DNA from: JAJPHI01 sp035541875
GTDB lineage: Bacteria; Desulfobacterota; Binatia; Binatales; Binataceae
Reading direction: 5' to 3'
Assembly (NCBI GenBank): GCA_035541875.1
Contig: DATKML010000015.1
Location: 124,001-188,000 of the forward strand
Length of the DNA stretch: 64,000 nucleotides
This document shows, piece by piece, positions 25,173-34,812 of the stretch. How positions within the stretch are numbered: position 1 is the first letter of the stretch; each line of letters starts with the position of its first letter. The notes below the pieces were generated by a model that saw nothing but the letters and a program-made list of their open reading frames with translations, was not told the origin of the DNA and made no database searches. The translations under genes were made by a program, and so were the position numbers.

Positions 25173-27986
25173 TTAGGAGCATCCGCTGGTGGTGCCGCAG
25201 TTCATGCACTTGTAGCAGGTGCCATTGCGAATCATGATGCAGCCGCAATCCGGACACGGTGGTGCATCGGCCGAATTGATAAAGCTCTGCCTACCGCCCT
25301 TGCCATCTTTCGCCTCGGTCATATCGACAGCCGCGCGCGGCTTAACCAACGCGAGCTTCGGCGCTTCGACCGCTGGCTCAGGGGTGGATGCTGCCGTTTC
25401 CGCCGCTACGACACCGACTTCAGCGCGCGCCTGCTCGTCGAGGAATTTCGACGCGAGCCATCGGAACAGGTAATCGATGATCGACTTGGCGTACGGAATC
25501 TGCGGATTTTTGGTAAAGCCCGAGGGCTCGAAGCGCATGTGCGCGAACTTGTCGACCAGGAACTGCAGCGGCACGCCGTACTGGAGGGCGTAGGAGATAG
25601 CCGTCGCAAAGGCATCCATCAATCCGGAAATCGTCGAGCCCTGCTTCGACATCGAGACGAAGATTTCACCCGGTGTTCCGTCCTCGAACTTGCCGACGGT
25701 GATATAGCCTTCGTGGCCCGCGATATCGAACTTGTGCGTGATCGAGGCGCGCTCGTCGGGCAGCTTGTGGCGATGCGGCCGGAACTCATCGAGTGCCGCC
25801 GTCATCGCAGCGGTCGTGGCCTTCAACGCCTCCTCACCGCTGCGCGCGGTCGCCTCTTTCGCGGACTTGCCCGTGTTGAGCGGCTGCGTGCGCTTCGACC
25901 CGTCGCGGTAGATAGCAACGGCTTTAAGGCCGAGCTTCCATGCGGTGATGTAGGCTTCCGCGACCTCATCAACTGTTGCCTCGTTCGGCATGTTGATGGT
26001 CTTGGAGATGGCGCCCGAGATGAATGGCTGCACCGCGCCCATCATCTTGAGATGACCGTTGTAGTGAATCGTGCGCGAACCCGAGCGCGGCTTGAAGGCG
26101 CAATCGAAAACCGCGAGATGCGCATCGGCGAGGTGCGGTGCACCCTCGATCGTCTCATGCTCATCGAGATACTCGACGATCTCCTGCACTTCGCGTGAAT
26201 CGTAGCCGAGGCGCTTGAGCGCTCGCGGCACCGTTTGATTCACGATCTTGAGCATGCCGCCGCCGACCAGCTTCTTGTACTTGATCAGCGCGATGTCGGG
26301 CTCGATACCGGTGGTGTCGCAATCCATCATGAAGGCGATCGTGCCGGTCGGTGCGATAACCGTCGCCTGCGAGTTGCGATAGCCGGCGGTCTGACCGAGC
26401 TTGAAAGCCTCGTCCCATGATTCGCGCGCCGCGCTCAGCAGCTCGAGCGGTACAAACTCCGGCTTGAGCTGTTCGCGGGCACACGCGCGATGGCGTTCGA
26501 TCACTTTCAACATCGGCTCGCGATTCACCGGATAGCCTTCGAAGGGTCCGAGCGCTTCGGCAATCCGTGCCGATTGCAGATAAGCCTCACCGGTCATCAG
26601 CGCCGTAATCGCGCCCGCATAGCTGCGGCCCTGATCAGAATCGTAAGGCATCCCGAGCGCCATCAGTGTCGCGCCGAGATTCGCATAACCAAGCCCGAGT
26701 TCGCGGAACAGATGGGCATTGCGGCCGATCTCGTCGGTCGGATAGGACGAATTGTCGACCAGGATATCCTGCGCGGTGATCATCACGTCGACGGCGTGGC
26801 GGAAGGCCTTCACGTTGAAATCGCCGCGATCATCGATGAACTTCAGCAGATTGAGCGACGCGAGATTGCAGGCCGAGTTGTCGAGATGCATGTACTCGCT
26901 GCAGGGATTCGAGGCGTTGATCCGGCCGCTGTTCGGGCAGGTGTGCCAGCCGTTGATCGTCGTATCGAACTGCATCCCGGGATCGCCGCAGGCCCAGGCC
27001 GCATCGGCGATCATCTTGAGGAGGTCACGTGCACGATAGATATCGGCGACCTCGCCCCCCTTGATGAAATGGGTCTGCCATTCGCCGTCGTTCATCACGG
27101 CGCGCATGTATTCATCGGTCGCGCGGACCGAGTTGTTGGCGTTCTGGAAGTAGACTGAGCCGTAAGCTTCGCCGTCGAGGGAGGCATCGTAGCCCGCATC
27201 GATCAGCGCCCACGCCTTCTTTTCTTCGTCCTGCTTGCAGGTGATGAATTGCTTGATATCCGGATGGTCGACGTTGAGCACGACCATCTTGGCCGCGCGA
27301 CGCGTCTTGCCACCCGACTTGATCACGCCTGCCGACGCGTCGGCCGCCTTCATGAAAGAGAGTGGGCCTGAGGCCGTGCCGCCAGAGGACAAACGCTCGC
27401 GGCATGAGCGCAGCGCCGACAGATTCACTCCTGAGCCGGAACCGCCTTTGAAGATCATCCCTTCGTTGCGGTACCAGCTGAGAATCGAATCCATGCTGTC
27501 ATCGACCTTGAGGATGAAGCATGCGGAGCATTGCGGCTTTGGCTCGATCCCGACGTTGAAATAGACCGGGCTGTTGAACGAGACCATCTGGTTGATGAGC
27601 AGATAGGAAAGCTCGGCCTTGAAGGTATCGGCGTCGGCCTCGGTCGCGAAGTAGTGCTGGTTCTTGCCCCAGTTGGTGACGGTATCGACGACGCGACCGA
27701 TCAACTGGCGCACGCTGGTCTCGCGCCGAGGATCGCCCAGCGGGCCACGGAAATATTTCGAAACCACAACGTTAGTCGCCGTCTGCGACCATACGCGCGG
27801 AACTTCGACGTCCTTTTGCTCGAAGACCAGGCGGCCATCCTCACCCGAGATGACCGCCGAGCGGAGGTCCCAATCGAGCTGGGACATCGGGTCGACGCCC
27901 GGACGCGTAAAGAAGCGAGGTAGCGCTATCGCGCGCGTCCTGATTTCCGCTTTGGTTAATTCCGTGGTTTCTACGCCTTGTGCCAT
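25173..27986 (-). CDS. nrdJ: Adenosylcobalamin-dependent (class II) ribonucleotide reductase
   Basis: Reduces ribonucleotides to deoxyribonucleotides using a B12-derived thiyl radical, independently of oxygen. The 937-residue chain has the class II pattern: CSACFILKVDDSM with C153/C156, the glycine-rich GGSGSGVNLS, and the radical-site motif NPCSE at N360, C362, E364. ITPTGTIAF-like segments (VIAPTGTIAFMMDCDTTG) are present farther on. The last 30 residues form a four-cysteine zinc-ribbon (CPDCGC and CYKCMNCG), the redox tail of long class II enzymes. No class I genes (nrdAB) are in the window. A good ribosome site (GGGGAGGA) precedes ATG 27986. The transcript appears to have a leader of about 165 bases. 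Confidence 0.96.
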   Translation of the reverse strand: MAQGVETTELTKAEIRTRAIALPRFFTRPGVDPMSQLDWDLRSAVISGEDGRLVFEQKDVEVPRVWSQTATNVVVSKYFRGPLGDPRRETSVRQLIGRVVDTVTNWGKNQHYFATEADADTFKAELSYLLINQMVSFNSPVYFNVGIEPKPQCSACFILKVDDSMDSILSWYRNEGMIFKGGSGSGVNLSALRSCRERLSSGGTASGPLSFMKAADASAGVIKSGGKTRRAAKMVVLNVDHPDIKQFITCKQDEEKKAWALIDAGYDASLDGEAYGSVYFQNANNSVRATDEYMRAVMNDGEWQTHFIKGGEVADIYRARDLLKMIADAAWACGDPGMQFDTTINGWHTCPNSGRINASNPCSEYMHLDNSACNLASLNLLKFIDDRGDFNVKAFRHAVDVMITAQDILVDNSSYPTDEIGRNAHLFRELGLGYANLGATLMALGMPYDSDQGRSYAGAITALMTGEAYLQSARIAEALGPFEGYPVNREPMLKVIERHRACAREQLKPEFVPLELLSAARESWDEAFKLGQTAGYRNSQATVIAPTGTIAFMMDCDTTGIEPDIALIKYKKLVGGGMLKIVNQTVPRALKRLGYDSREVQEIVEYLDEHETIEGAPHLADAHLAVFDCAFKPRSGSRTIHYNGHLKMMGAVQPFISGAISKTINMPNEATVDEVAEAYITAWKLGLKAVAIYRDGSKRTQPLNTGKSAKEATARSGEEALKATTAAMTAALDEFRPHRHKLPDERASITHKFDIAGHEGYITVGKFEDGTPGEIFVSMSKQGSTISGLMDAFATAISYALQYGVPLQFLVDKFAHMRFEPSGFTKNPQIPYAKSIIDYLFRWLASKFLDEQARAEVGVVAAETAASTPEPAVEAPKLALVKPRAAVDMTEAKDGKGGRQSFINSADAPPCPDCGCIMIRNGTCYKCMNCGTTSGCS

Positions 27987-28375
27987 GTGCTGAATCCTCC
28001 CCCGACTCCGCCCCCACTAATTTTTATCGGAGCAACTAGCGATTACGGCCCCGAAGTCTTTTTGGTTATGCTTGGATTAAGGCCAAGATCTAAGTGTCTT
28101 ATCCTGCCGAGTCAAGGTCATAACCCCAAGATGTTGTGGCTCATACGCCTGTTCATAACTATATATACAAAGTGTTGATAAGCTTTCAACGAATCTTCGC
28201 CTACCATCAATTGCTTGTGTTTCACTCTTATTTCGACGCTATAAACGCGAATCCGACTCGTAGGAGCCGGACCAATCCGGCGGTCTTAGGCGTATAAGTT
28301 GTTGAAAGCAGTCGCCTCTCGGACGGTCGAAAGGCGACACTCCCGCTCCTTTCTGGCAGGCTAATAGCCACCTAG
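27987..28375. other. Intergenic region holding the nrdJ promoter and leader
   Basis: About 389 bases between divergent nrdJ and the DUF721 gene. It is locally AT-rich around 28150-28190. I looked for a cobalamin riboswitch in the nrdJ leader and saw no B12-box-like element. No protein-coding reading is supportable. Confidence 0.5.
28162..28189 (-). promoter_or_regulatory. nrdJ: Candidate nrdJ promoter with overlapping AT-rich element
   Basis: On the minus strand TTGAAA (28189-28184) and TATATA (28167-28162) are 16 bases apart. The -10 overlaps TATATATAGTTA, which matches the right half of the NrdR-box consensus but not its left half. Twelve bases here (28155-28166) are also found in the dyad at the arsR start (37428-37439). 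Confidence 0.4.
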
Positions 28376-28822
28376 ATGTACGCGAAGCAGCGCAAACCAC
28401 CGCAGCAGATCGGCGGAACGATTCAGGAATTGCTCGCGCGCCTCGATTCTGAAGGCCACTTCGAAATCGTGCGGCTGGTCCGGCTCTGGCCCGAGGTCGT
28501 GGGTGAAGCAATCGCCCGTCGCACCGAGGTGGTTGGTCTGAAGTTCCATAGCGCCGTAATCAAGGTCTCCGGCGCGATGTGGATTCAGGAACTCAACCTG
28601 ATGAAGCCGCAGATACTTGATCGCTTGCGGCACGCCTTGGGTAACGATACGGTCCGCGACCTGCGCTTCGTGCAGGGCCGTCTGAGTCGCAAGGATCGCC
28701 CGAAACTGCGGGCGGTATCGCGCAATGTTCGCAAGGCGATCGCGTTGCCGCAGGTCAAAGACCCGCAACTCCGCAGTGCCTTCGAAAGCCTGATCGAAGC
28801 CTGGGGCCGCTCACCTCGCTAA
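28376..28822 (+). CDS. DUF721 (DciA-like) protein
   Basis: A 148-residue protein of the DUF721 family, to which the replicative helicase loader DciA belongs. The core RLVRLWPEVVGEAIARRTEVVGL, then VIKVSGAMWIQELNLMKPQIL and RLRHALG, matches the domain (about residues 28-105). The C-terminal extension is basic and helical. DciA-type function is inferred from the family only, since many DUF721 proteins are untested. It is divergent from nrdJ and about 100 bases before the DUF1800 gene. Confidence 0.85.
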   Translation: MYAKQRKPPQQIGGTIQELLARLDSEGHFEIVRLVRLWPEVVGEAIARRTEVVGLKFHSAVIKVSGAMWIQELNLMKPQILDRLRHALGNDTVRDLRFVQGRLSRKDRPKLRAVSRNVRKAIALPQVKDPQLRSAFESLIEAWGRSPR

Positions 28823-28923
28823 GCCATCTTCGACCGCATCTTTTCTGTAAACATTAAGCACAGCCGTTTCGTATCATCATTGGAGTCCCTTTGGACTGAC
28901 TTGGCTTCGTTCCGAGTCGACGA

Positions 28924-30471
28924 ATGATAGACGGCGCGACTATTTCCAAGGCCTTTCGGGCACTTCACGCGAGTAATCGGCTCGGTTTCGGTCCTCGGCC
29001 GGGGGATCTCGATGCAATTAACCGTAGCGGCGCCGAGCGATGGATCGAGCAGCAGCTCCATCCGGAGAAGATCGCCGAATCCCCAGAGCTCGATCGGCAA
29101 ATCGCTTCACTATCGACGCTCCGGATGACGCCGGTCGAACTGGTCGAGAATTACGGACCGCCTCAAGGAATGGTCAGAAAACCCGATCCCGAAGCCCGGA
29201 AGGAAGCTCGGCAGGAAGCCAGAATTATCGTTGAGCAGGCGGTGCAGGCGCGTCTTTATCGAGCCATCGCCGGCACGCGCAGGTTGAAGGAAGTGATGAC
29301 GACCTTCTGGTTCAACCACTTCAACGTCTTCGCGGGCAAGGGCCTCTGCCATCTGTGGGTAGGTTCCTACGAAGAACAGGCGATTCGACCGCACACGCTC
29401 GGACGTTTCCGCGATCTGCTGGGCGCGACGGCCAAGCATCCTGCGATGCTCTTCTATCTAGACAACTGGCAGAACACGGCACCAGGCTCACCGGGAAGTC
29501 GCGGCAAGTTTGGAGGTATCAATGAAAACTATGTGCGCGAGCTGATGGAATTGCATACGCTCGGCGTGAACGGCGGCTACACGCAACAGGATGTGATCGC
29601 GCTCGCGCACATCCTGACCGGATGGGGCATCGTGCGGCGCGGGAATCAGGCACGTGGTGATGGTTTCTGGCGCCGGCGACGCCCCCTCGACGACGCGGGA
29701 GAGGTGCGGACAACCGGCGGTTTCTTCTTCGATCCGTCACGCCATGACTTCAGTGATAAAATCCTCCTCGGCTGGCGGATTCCGAGCGCCGGTATCAGCG
29801 AGGGTGAAGAAGCGCTGGATCTGCTAGCGCGCCATCCGTCGACCGCGCGCCATTTGAGCTATCAACTTGCGCAATATTTCGTCGCCGATGATCCCCCGCC
29901 GTCGTTGGTCGAGCGGATGAGTGCTCGCTATCTCGCCAGCGACGGCGATATCCGCGAAGTGCTCGGCACGATGTTCACGAGCGCGGAATTCTGGGATCAA
30001 CGGTACTACGCCTCGAAGTTCAAGACACCCTATGAGTTCGTGATCTCAGCGGTGCGCGCAAGCGGACTTCAGGTGACCAACGTACGACCCTTGGCAGGGA
30101 CGATGGCCGGACTTGGGATGCCACTTTACGGATGCCAGACGCCGGATGGTTACAAGAATACGCAAACGGCGTGGCTTAATCCGGAGGCGATGATGACCCG
30201 GCTCAGTTTTGCGACCGGACTGGGCGCCGGCAGGCTGCCACTCGATCGCGTCCCCAACGATACGTCCGACAGCCCTGGGCCTTTAAAAAACGGCTTCCGG
30301 CGTATCTCCTATGGTCGTGAGGGTATGCCGTCGGCGCGTCCGGATCCGACTGTAGTGGCCGCTACCCTCGGCGGGGTTTTCAGCGATCGAACCGCATCGG
30401 CGGTCACGTCGTCGCCGGACGGTCTGCGCTCTTCGATGATTCTCGGCAGTCCCGATTTCATGATGCGTTGA
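28924..30471 (+). CDS. DUF1800 domain protein
   Basis: A 515-residue protein of the DUF1800 family, of unknown function. Recognisable parts are RLGFGPRPGDLDAINRSG and ERWIEQQLHP near the start, VMTTFWFNHFNVFAGKG, NENYVRELMELHTLGVNGGYTQQDV in the middle and PDGYKNTQTAWLNPEA late in the chain. No signal peptide is evident. It is followed nine bases later by a DUF1501 gene. This DUF1800-DUF1501 pair is conserved in many bacteria and is thought to act together in the envelope; the task is not established. Confidence 0.93.
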   Translation: MIDGATISKAFRALHASNRLGFGPRPGDLDAINRSGAERWIEQQLHPEKIAESPELDRQIASLSTLRMTPVELVENYGPPQGMVRKPDPEARKEARQEARIIVEQAVQARLYRAIAGTRRLKEVMTTFWFNHFNVFAGKGLCHLWVGSYEEQAIRPHTLGRFRDLLGATAKHPAMLFYLDNWQNTAPGSPGSRGKFGGINENYVRELMELHTLGVNGGYTQQDVIALAHILTGWGIVRRGNQARGDGFWRRRRPLDDAGEVRTTGGFFFDPSRHDFSDKILLGWRIPSAGISEGEEALDLLARHPSTARHLSYQLAQYFVADDPPPSLVERMSARYLASDGDIREVLGTMFTSAEFWDQRYYASKFKTPYEFVISAVRASGLQVTNVRPLAGTMAGLGMPLYGCQTPDGYKNTQTAWLNPEAMMTRLSFATGLGAGRLPLDRVPNDTSDSPGPLKNGFRRISYGREGMPSARPDPTVVAATLGGVFSDRTASAVTSSPDGLRSSMILGSPDFMMR

Positions 30472-30480
30472 GAAGTGCCC

Positions 30481-31764
30481 ATGACAACGAAATCCAACGA
30501 GATGCCGAATAAGCCGCTCGCCGTATCGATCGGACGGCGCGATTTCATTCGCGCTGCGGGTATCGCCTCGGTCACCGCAGGAATTATCCTGCTGGCGCCA
30601 CATGCCTGGGCGATGCGTACTCCGGCCGACGCCTCCAAGCGTAAGCGTCTGGTCGTGCTGTTTCTGCGCGGCGCGGTGGACGGGCTGAATGTCGTGGCGC
30701 CTTATGGCGATCACGAATACTACGAGGCGCGGCCGACCATCGCGCTGCCACGACAGGGCGACGGCGCGATCATCAATCTGGACGGGCACTTCGGCCTTAA
30801 TCCCGCTCTCGCGAGCGTGATGCCTTTGTGGCGCGATGGCACACTGGCCTTCGTCCAAGCGTGTGGATCGCCCGATCCGACGCGCTCGCATTTCGACGCG
30901 CAGGACTACATGGAAAGCGGCACACCGGGAAATAAGTCGACGCCCGACGGATGGATGAATCGACTGGTCGCAAGCTTCGGTGAGCATGCGCCCACAACAG
31001 CAGTAAGCGTCGGGCCGACTGTGCCGCGCATCCTCTCGGGCCGGATGGCGGTGGCCAATATCGCAGCGGGACGCGGTGCGGCGCGTCCACTTCCCCTCGA
31101 TAATCCCAAAATCGAAGAAGCGTTCGACCGGATGTACAGCGGGCGCGACGCGCTAAGCGTTGCGTATCAGGAGGGAAGGACCGCACGAAAGCAGCTACTC
31201 GGCAAACTCCAACAGGATATGACCGAGGCTAACAACGGCGCACCTACTCCCGATGGCTTTGCGCAAGATGCGGCGCGGCTCGCTCATCTGATGCGCGAGG
31301 ACGCGGCAATCCGCGTGGTCTTCATGGCCCTTGGCGGATGGGACACTCATGTGAATCAGGGCGCTGCGCGTGGTCAGCTGACCAAGCATCTTGGGCAGCT
31401 TGGCGATGGCCTCGCGTCCTTTGCCAAAGAACTCGGACCGGCGTTCGGCGATACCGTCATCCTGGTGATCTCCGAATTCGGACGCACCCTACATGAGAAC
31501 GGCGACGCGGGTACCGATCATGGACATGGCAATGTGATGTGGCTGATGGGCGGGCCGATTCGTGGAGGAAAGGTCTATGGCCGTTGGCCCGGCCTCGCAA
31601 CGGCGCAGCTTTATCAAGGACGGGATCTAGCCGTCACGACCGACTTCCGCGAGCCAATTGCTTCGGTGCTCCAGGAGCACCTCGGGCTTACGACAGCGCA
31701 ATGCGCGGCCGTCCTTCCGAATCATCCCCCGAACAGCGCCGCAATGCGGTTGATTCGGGCTTAG
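30481..31764 (+). CDS. DUF1501 protein with Tat signal
   Basis: A 427-residue protein of the sulfatase-like DUF1501 family. A twin-arginine signal opens it: GRRDFIRAAG at about residues 18-27, a hydrophobic stretch, and AHA/AWA-type cleavage near residue 44. The fold landmarks are LFLRGAVDGLNVVAPYGD, ALGGWDTHVNQG, VISEFGRTLHENGDAGTDHGHG and GGPIRGGKVYG, which match the alkaline-phosphatase-like core with His/Asp metal ligands. ATG 30481 is chosen; an in-frame GTG lies two codons earlier. It is coupled to the DUF1800 gene. Export in folded form suggests a metal or cofactor; the substrate is unknown. Confidence 0.93.
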   Translation: MTTKSNEMPNKPLAVSIGRRDFIRAAGIASVTAGIILLAPHAWAMRTPADASKRKRLVVLFLRGAVDGLNVVAPYGDHEYYEARPTIALPRQGDGAIINLDGHFGLNPALASVMPLWRDGTLAFVQACGSPDPTRSHFDAQDYMESGTPGNKSTPDGWMNRLVASFGEHAPTTAVSVGPTVPRILSGRMAVANIAAGRGAARPLPLDNPKIEEAFDRMYSGRDALSVAYQEGRTARKQLLGKLQQDMTEANNGAPTPDGFAQDAARLAHLMREDAAIRVVFMALGGWDTHVNQGAARGQLTKHLGQLGDGLASFAKELGPAFGDTVILVISEFGRTLHENGDAGTDHGHGNVMWLMGGPIRGGKVYGRWPGLATAQLYQGRDLAVTTDFREPIASVLQEHLGLTTAQCAAVLPNHPPNSAAMRLIRA

Positions 31765-31843
31765 TCCAATCGCGCGATAAGGCAAAAGGGATCCGCTCGT
31801 TGCAGAGCGACAAGCAGATCTCTAATCGATCGACCGTTAAGGA

Positions 31844-32290
31844 TTACTTATCGGAGCTATCTGACGGACTGGAGGCGGCTGGAGCAGACTGGCTGGTGCC
31901 GTCCGTATCGCGATCGACTGGAGTCTTCGCAACCAGCAACTGCATCGCCTGGCCCAAATCCAGCTCGCTGTACTTGGGATTCGCGTACAAGGAGTCCAGC
32001 TTGTGCACCACCTCGTTCGAACCGAGGCCGGCGGTGTTCAATTCGCTGGATAGTTGCTTGATAATCTTGTCGGCGCCCTTCCAGTGAAACAGATCAGCCG
32101 CGATCATCAGGCTTTCGAGTTTGCCGTCACTCACCTGCATCGCGTCGCCGTAGCCGTCGACATATCCCGTCTTGGCCGCGCCGTTCAGTTGATTCCAGAA
32201 GGTTCCGTTGTGATTGAAGTTCTGTGCAGCGAATCCCATCCCCCAACACGACAGAAAGCCCAACACCACGCCCGCACTGAATCGTTTCAT
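31844..32290 (-). CDS. Small secreted protein of unknown function
   Basis: A 148-residue protein with a signal peptide (MKRFSAGVVLGFLSCWGMGFA) and no recognised domain. The mature part starts near AQNFNHNG and contains two helical segments, with YVDGYGDAMQ and LYANPKYSELDLGQAMQLL, and a Ser/Asp-rich tail. ATG 32290 has TTGGAGGG seven bases before it, so a longer reading from 32365 is rejected. It is divergent from the luxE-like gene over about 180 bases and convergent with the DUF1501 gene. The YxDGY and LD-rich pattern is reminiscent of Rap1a/Tai-type immunity folds, but I cannot support that. Confidence 0.72.
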   Translation of the reverse strand: MKRFSAGVVLGFLSCWGMGFAAQNFNHNGTFWNQLNGAAKTGYVDGYGDAMQVSDGKLESLMIAADLFHWKGADKIIKQLSSELNTAGLGSNEVVHKLDSLYANPKYSELDLGQAMQLLVAKTPVDRDTDGTSQSAPAASSPSDSSDK

Positions 32291-32468
32291 GTGACCGCCC
32301 TCCAAGGCGGCTTTTTCCGTCTCGTGATCTAACAGATCGCGCGTCATGACTAAATAGCCCTTCAAAGATACACCGGGCGACGATCTGCGTCCGTGGAATG
32401 CCTATCATTGAACCCTGCAGCCCGCTGATGCCATCATTTTAGACGTTCCATCTGAGTATAAGTTTCCG

Positions 32469-33563
32469 ATGTCGATTATCGATGATGTACTTGCCTTCAT
32501 CCGCAATCCGGAAGCGGAGAAGCTCGAACCCCTGGCAGTGCGAGTCTTTCGTTATCAGTTCGAGAAGGTCCCGGCTTATCGAGCCTTCGTCGAAGCGCAA
32601 GGGCTGCAGGTAGAAGATGTCACACGCATCGAGCAAATTCCTGCGGTAAGCACGCAAGCCTTCAAGTACGCCCGGCTTGAAAACGACGATGCGTCGGCGA
32701 ATTCTGGCGCTAAGATCTTTCTAACCAGCGGAACCACGATCGGCCGAGACGAACGGGGCCGTCATGTCGTGCCATGGCCCGCCATCTATCAGGTAGGCGC
32801 GATCCGCCACATGCGGCGGATGCTTTTTCCCGATGGCCAGCGGCTCGCGACGCTCGCGTTGCATCCAACTGCCGATCGCCTGCCGGAATCGTCTCTCTCG
32901 CAGATGATCAGCTGGTCTATCGACGAGTTCGGCAACGAGATTACTTGCTGCGCGGCGACCCGAGAGGGCATCGACCTCGACACCGCGATTAACTTCCTAT
33001 CGAGCCGCGCCGCGCGTGGAGAGCTAGTATGCATCTTCGCGACGACGGCAGCCTGTGCGCGACTGTTTGGTGAGATGGCATCGCGCGATAGACCAATCGC
33101 TTTACCGCACGGATCGCGCCTGATGGATACAGGCGGCGCCAAAGGCCAAGGTGAGCCGCTCAGCAGCAGCGAAGTCGTTGAACTCGCAAATCGATGGCTA
33201 GGGCTCGACCCGGCCAAGGTAATTAACGAATACGGTATGACCGAACTTTGTTCGCAGCTTTACGATGCGACGATCTTCAATTCCGATCACAGGGAACCGC
33301 CGAGTGCGCGAGTGAAACTGGCCCCACCTTGGCTGATTCCGTTTGCGCTTGATCCCGCGACTCTGCGGCCCGTCGCTCCCGGACAGGTCGGGATGCTGAC
33401 GTTTTTCGACTTGGCGAACGTTGGGTCGGTCTCGATGCTGATGACCGAAGACTTAGGGATCGTGCGCGATAATATCGCGCGCGTGATCGGCCGCGCACAG
33501 GCTGCAGACGCGCGGGGCTGCGCACTGGCGATCGCAGAGTTCGCCCAGATCAGCAATGGATGA
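32469..33563 (+). CDS. luxE: LuxE-like acyl-protein synthetase
   Basis: Activates a free carboxylic acid with ATP to an acyl-adenylate and passes it to a cysteine on the enzyme. The 364-residue protein belongs to the LuxE branch of adenylating enzymes: FLTSGTT at 84-90, the A-motif INEYGMTELCSQ near 254, and the LuxE C-terminal cysteine C351 in ARGCALAIAEF. It is the first gene of a four-gene overlapping set. It overlaps the LuxC-like gene by eight bases. In luminous bacteria LuxE works with LuxC and LuxD to make long-chain aldehyde; no luciferase or luxD is present here. The acid used is unknown. Confidence 0.88.
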   Translation: MSIIDDVLAFIRNPEAEKLEPLAVRVFRYQFEKVPAYRAFVEAQGLQVEDVTRIEQIPAVSTQAFKYARLENDDASANSGAKIFLTSGTTIGRDERGRHVVPWPAIYQVGAIRHMRRMLFPDGQRLATLALHPTADRLPESSLSQMISWSIDEFGNEITCCAATREGIDLDTAINFLSSRAARGELVCIFATTAACARLFGEMASRDRPIALPHGSRLMDTGGAKGQGEPLSSSEVVELANRWLGLDPAKVINEYGMTELCSQLYDATIFNSDHREPPSARVKLAPPWLIPFALDPATLRPVAPGQVGMLTFFDLANVGSVSMLMTEDLGIVRDNIARVIGRAQAADARGCALAIAEFAQISNG

Positions 33564-34812
33564 GGCAGCGACCCCCAGCGCGCTTCGATCATGTGCTGCT
33601 GAGATGCGTGCAGCGCTTGCGCATCCGCTTGAAATCGAAGAGACAGTGGCGGCGCTTGCCGCTGGATGCGAGCAGATAGCGTCGATCGGGAATCCGATTG
33701 GCGCTGAAACGGTCCAGTCGATAGCCCATCGCTGGGGCTGGTCCGAAGAGGTTCTTGAGCTTTCACTCCGCGCTTTGTGCGAGCCAGTTAAGCGCCCTCA
33801 TCTCGAGGCCCTTGCGCAACGCATCAGTTCGCGAAAGGAACTGATCGCCTTTGTCATGGCGGGCAATATTCCCGGCGCCGGTCTGCATGAAGTGATTCTC
33901 GCTCTGCTTACCGGTCACGGAGTGATCATCAAAACGGCCTCGAATGAGCCTGTGTTCTTTCGCCAACTTGCTGAGGCAGTGCGCCAAACAGCGCCGGCTC
34001 TCGCGGCTCGGATAGCTGTGTTCACGTGGGAACGGCACGACCAGGCGCAGACTTCCGCGTTGCGTGAGATCTGTGATCGGATGGTCGTCTTCGGCGATGA
34101 CCAGACTATCGCACATCCGTCGCTTGCCGGCGCGGCAGGCGGAAACGGTCAGACGACCGGCTTCGGTAGCCGATACAGCGGCGCCATTCTGACATCGGGA
34201 GCGATCGCGGGTAGCCTGCGCGGCCGGATTCTTCATCCACTGGTGCTCGATATTATCGCGTTCGAACAACGCGGATGCCTGTCGCCACATCACATCTTTG
34301 TCGGGGACCCCGAGGGTTCGGTCGCGGAGGAGTTTGCAGCGTCATTGGCGGCGCAAATCGAAGCTTATTCCGACGACGTCATTCCCCCACCATCGCAACT
34401 GGCGCTGGAAGATACCGCATCAATCAGGCGGATGCGCGAACGAGCGCGATGGCGCAGAATCGGTGGAGAAGCGGTCCATTTATGGGAAGGACCTATCCCG
34501 GGCTGGACGGTAATCTACGACCGTGATGCGTCCTTTACTCCGTCGCCGGGCTTCCGCACCGTGTTCGTCTCGCCGTTCAGGGACGCACCCGACCTGGAGC
34601 GCAGGTTAGTGCCAGTAAAGGGCCAGATAGAAGGAATGGCTTTCAAAGCAGAACCAACCATCGAATCAGAAAGTTACATCTACTCGTTGCGCCACCTATT
34701 AGAACAAACAGGCGCGACTTACATCAGCGAACCCGGACGGATGCAATCGCCATCGCTCGACTGGCCTCATGGCGGCGGTGAGTTTTGGCGTAGCCTGTGT
34801 GAGAAGGCATGA
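33556..34812 (+). CDS. luxC: LuxC-like acyl-CoA/acyl-protein reductase
   Basis: NADPH-dependent reductase that turns an enzyme-bound acyl group into the aldehyde. The 418-residue protein has the LuxC/aldehyde-dehydrogenase fold. AFVMAGNIPGAGLHEVILALLTGH (98-121) and VIIKTASNEPVF form the cofactor side. The catalytic cysteine is C241 in EQRGCLSPHHIFV. Overlaps at both ends (eight bases with luxE, four with the aminotransferase) indicate coupled translation. It should receive the acyl group from the LuxE-like partner. Confidence 0.9.
   Translation: MDEAATPSALRSCAAEMRAALAHPLEIEETVAALAAGCEQIASIGNPIGAETVQSIAHRWGWSEEVLELSLRALCEPVKRPHLEALAQRISSRKELIAFVMAGNIPGAGLHEVILALLTGHGVIIKTASNEPVFFRQLAEAVRQTAPALAARIAVFTWERHDQAQTSALREICDRMVVFGDDQTIAHPSLAGAAGGNGQTTGFGSRYSGAILTSGAIAGSLRGRILHPLVLDIIAFEQRGCLSPHHIFVGDPEGSVAEEFAASLAAQIEAYSDDVIPPPSQLALEDTASIRRMRERARWRRIGGEAVHLWEGPIPGWTVIYDRDASFTPSPGFRTVFVSPFRDAPDLERRLVPVKGQIEGMAFKAEPTIESESYIYSLRHLLEQTGATYISEPGRMQSPSLDWPHGGGEFWRSLCEKA

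Noticed and set aside
25032..26198. Plus-strand open frame of 388 residues.
   Set aside because: It mirrors nrdJ on the opposite strand; the product has no recognisable domain and is a codon-bias shadow.
27987..28160. Cobalamin riboswitch in the nrdJ leader.
   Set aside because: The leader is long enough for one, but no B12-box-like sequence or matching helices were found by eye.
32469..34812. A bioluminescence (lux) operon.
   Set aside because: luxA, luxB and luxD are absent, and an aminotransferase and kinase take their place.
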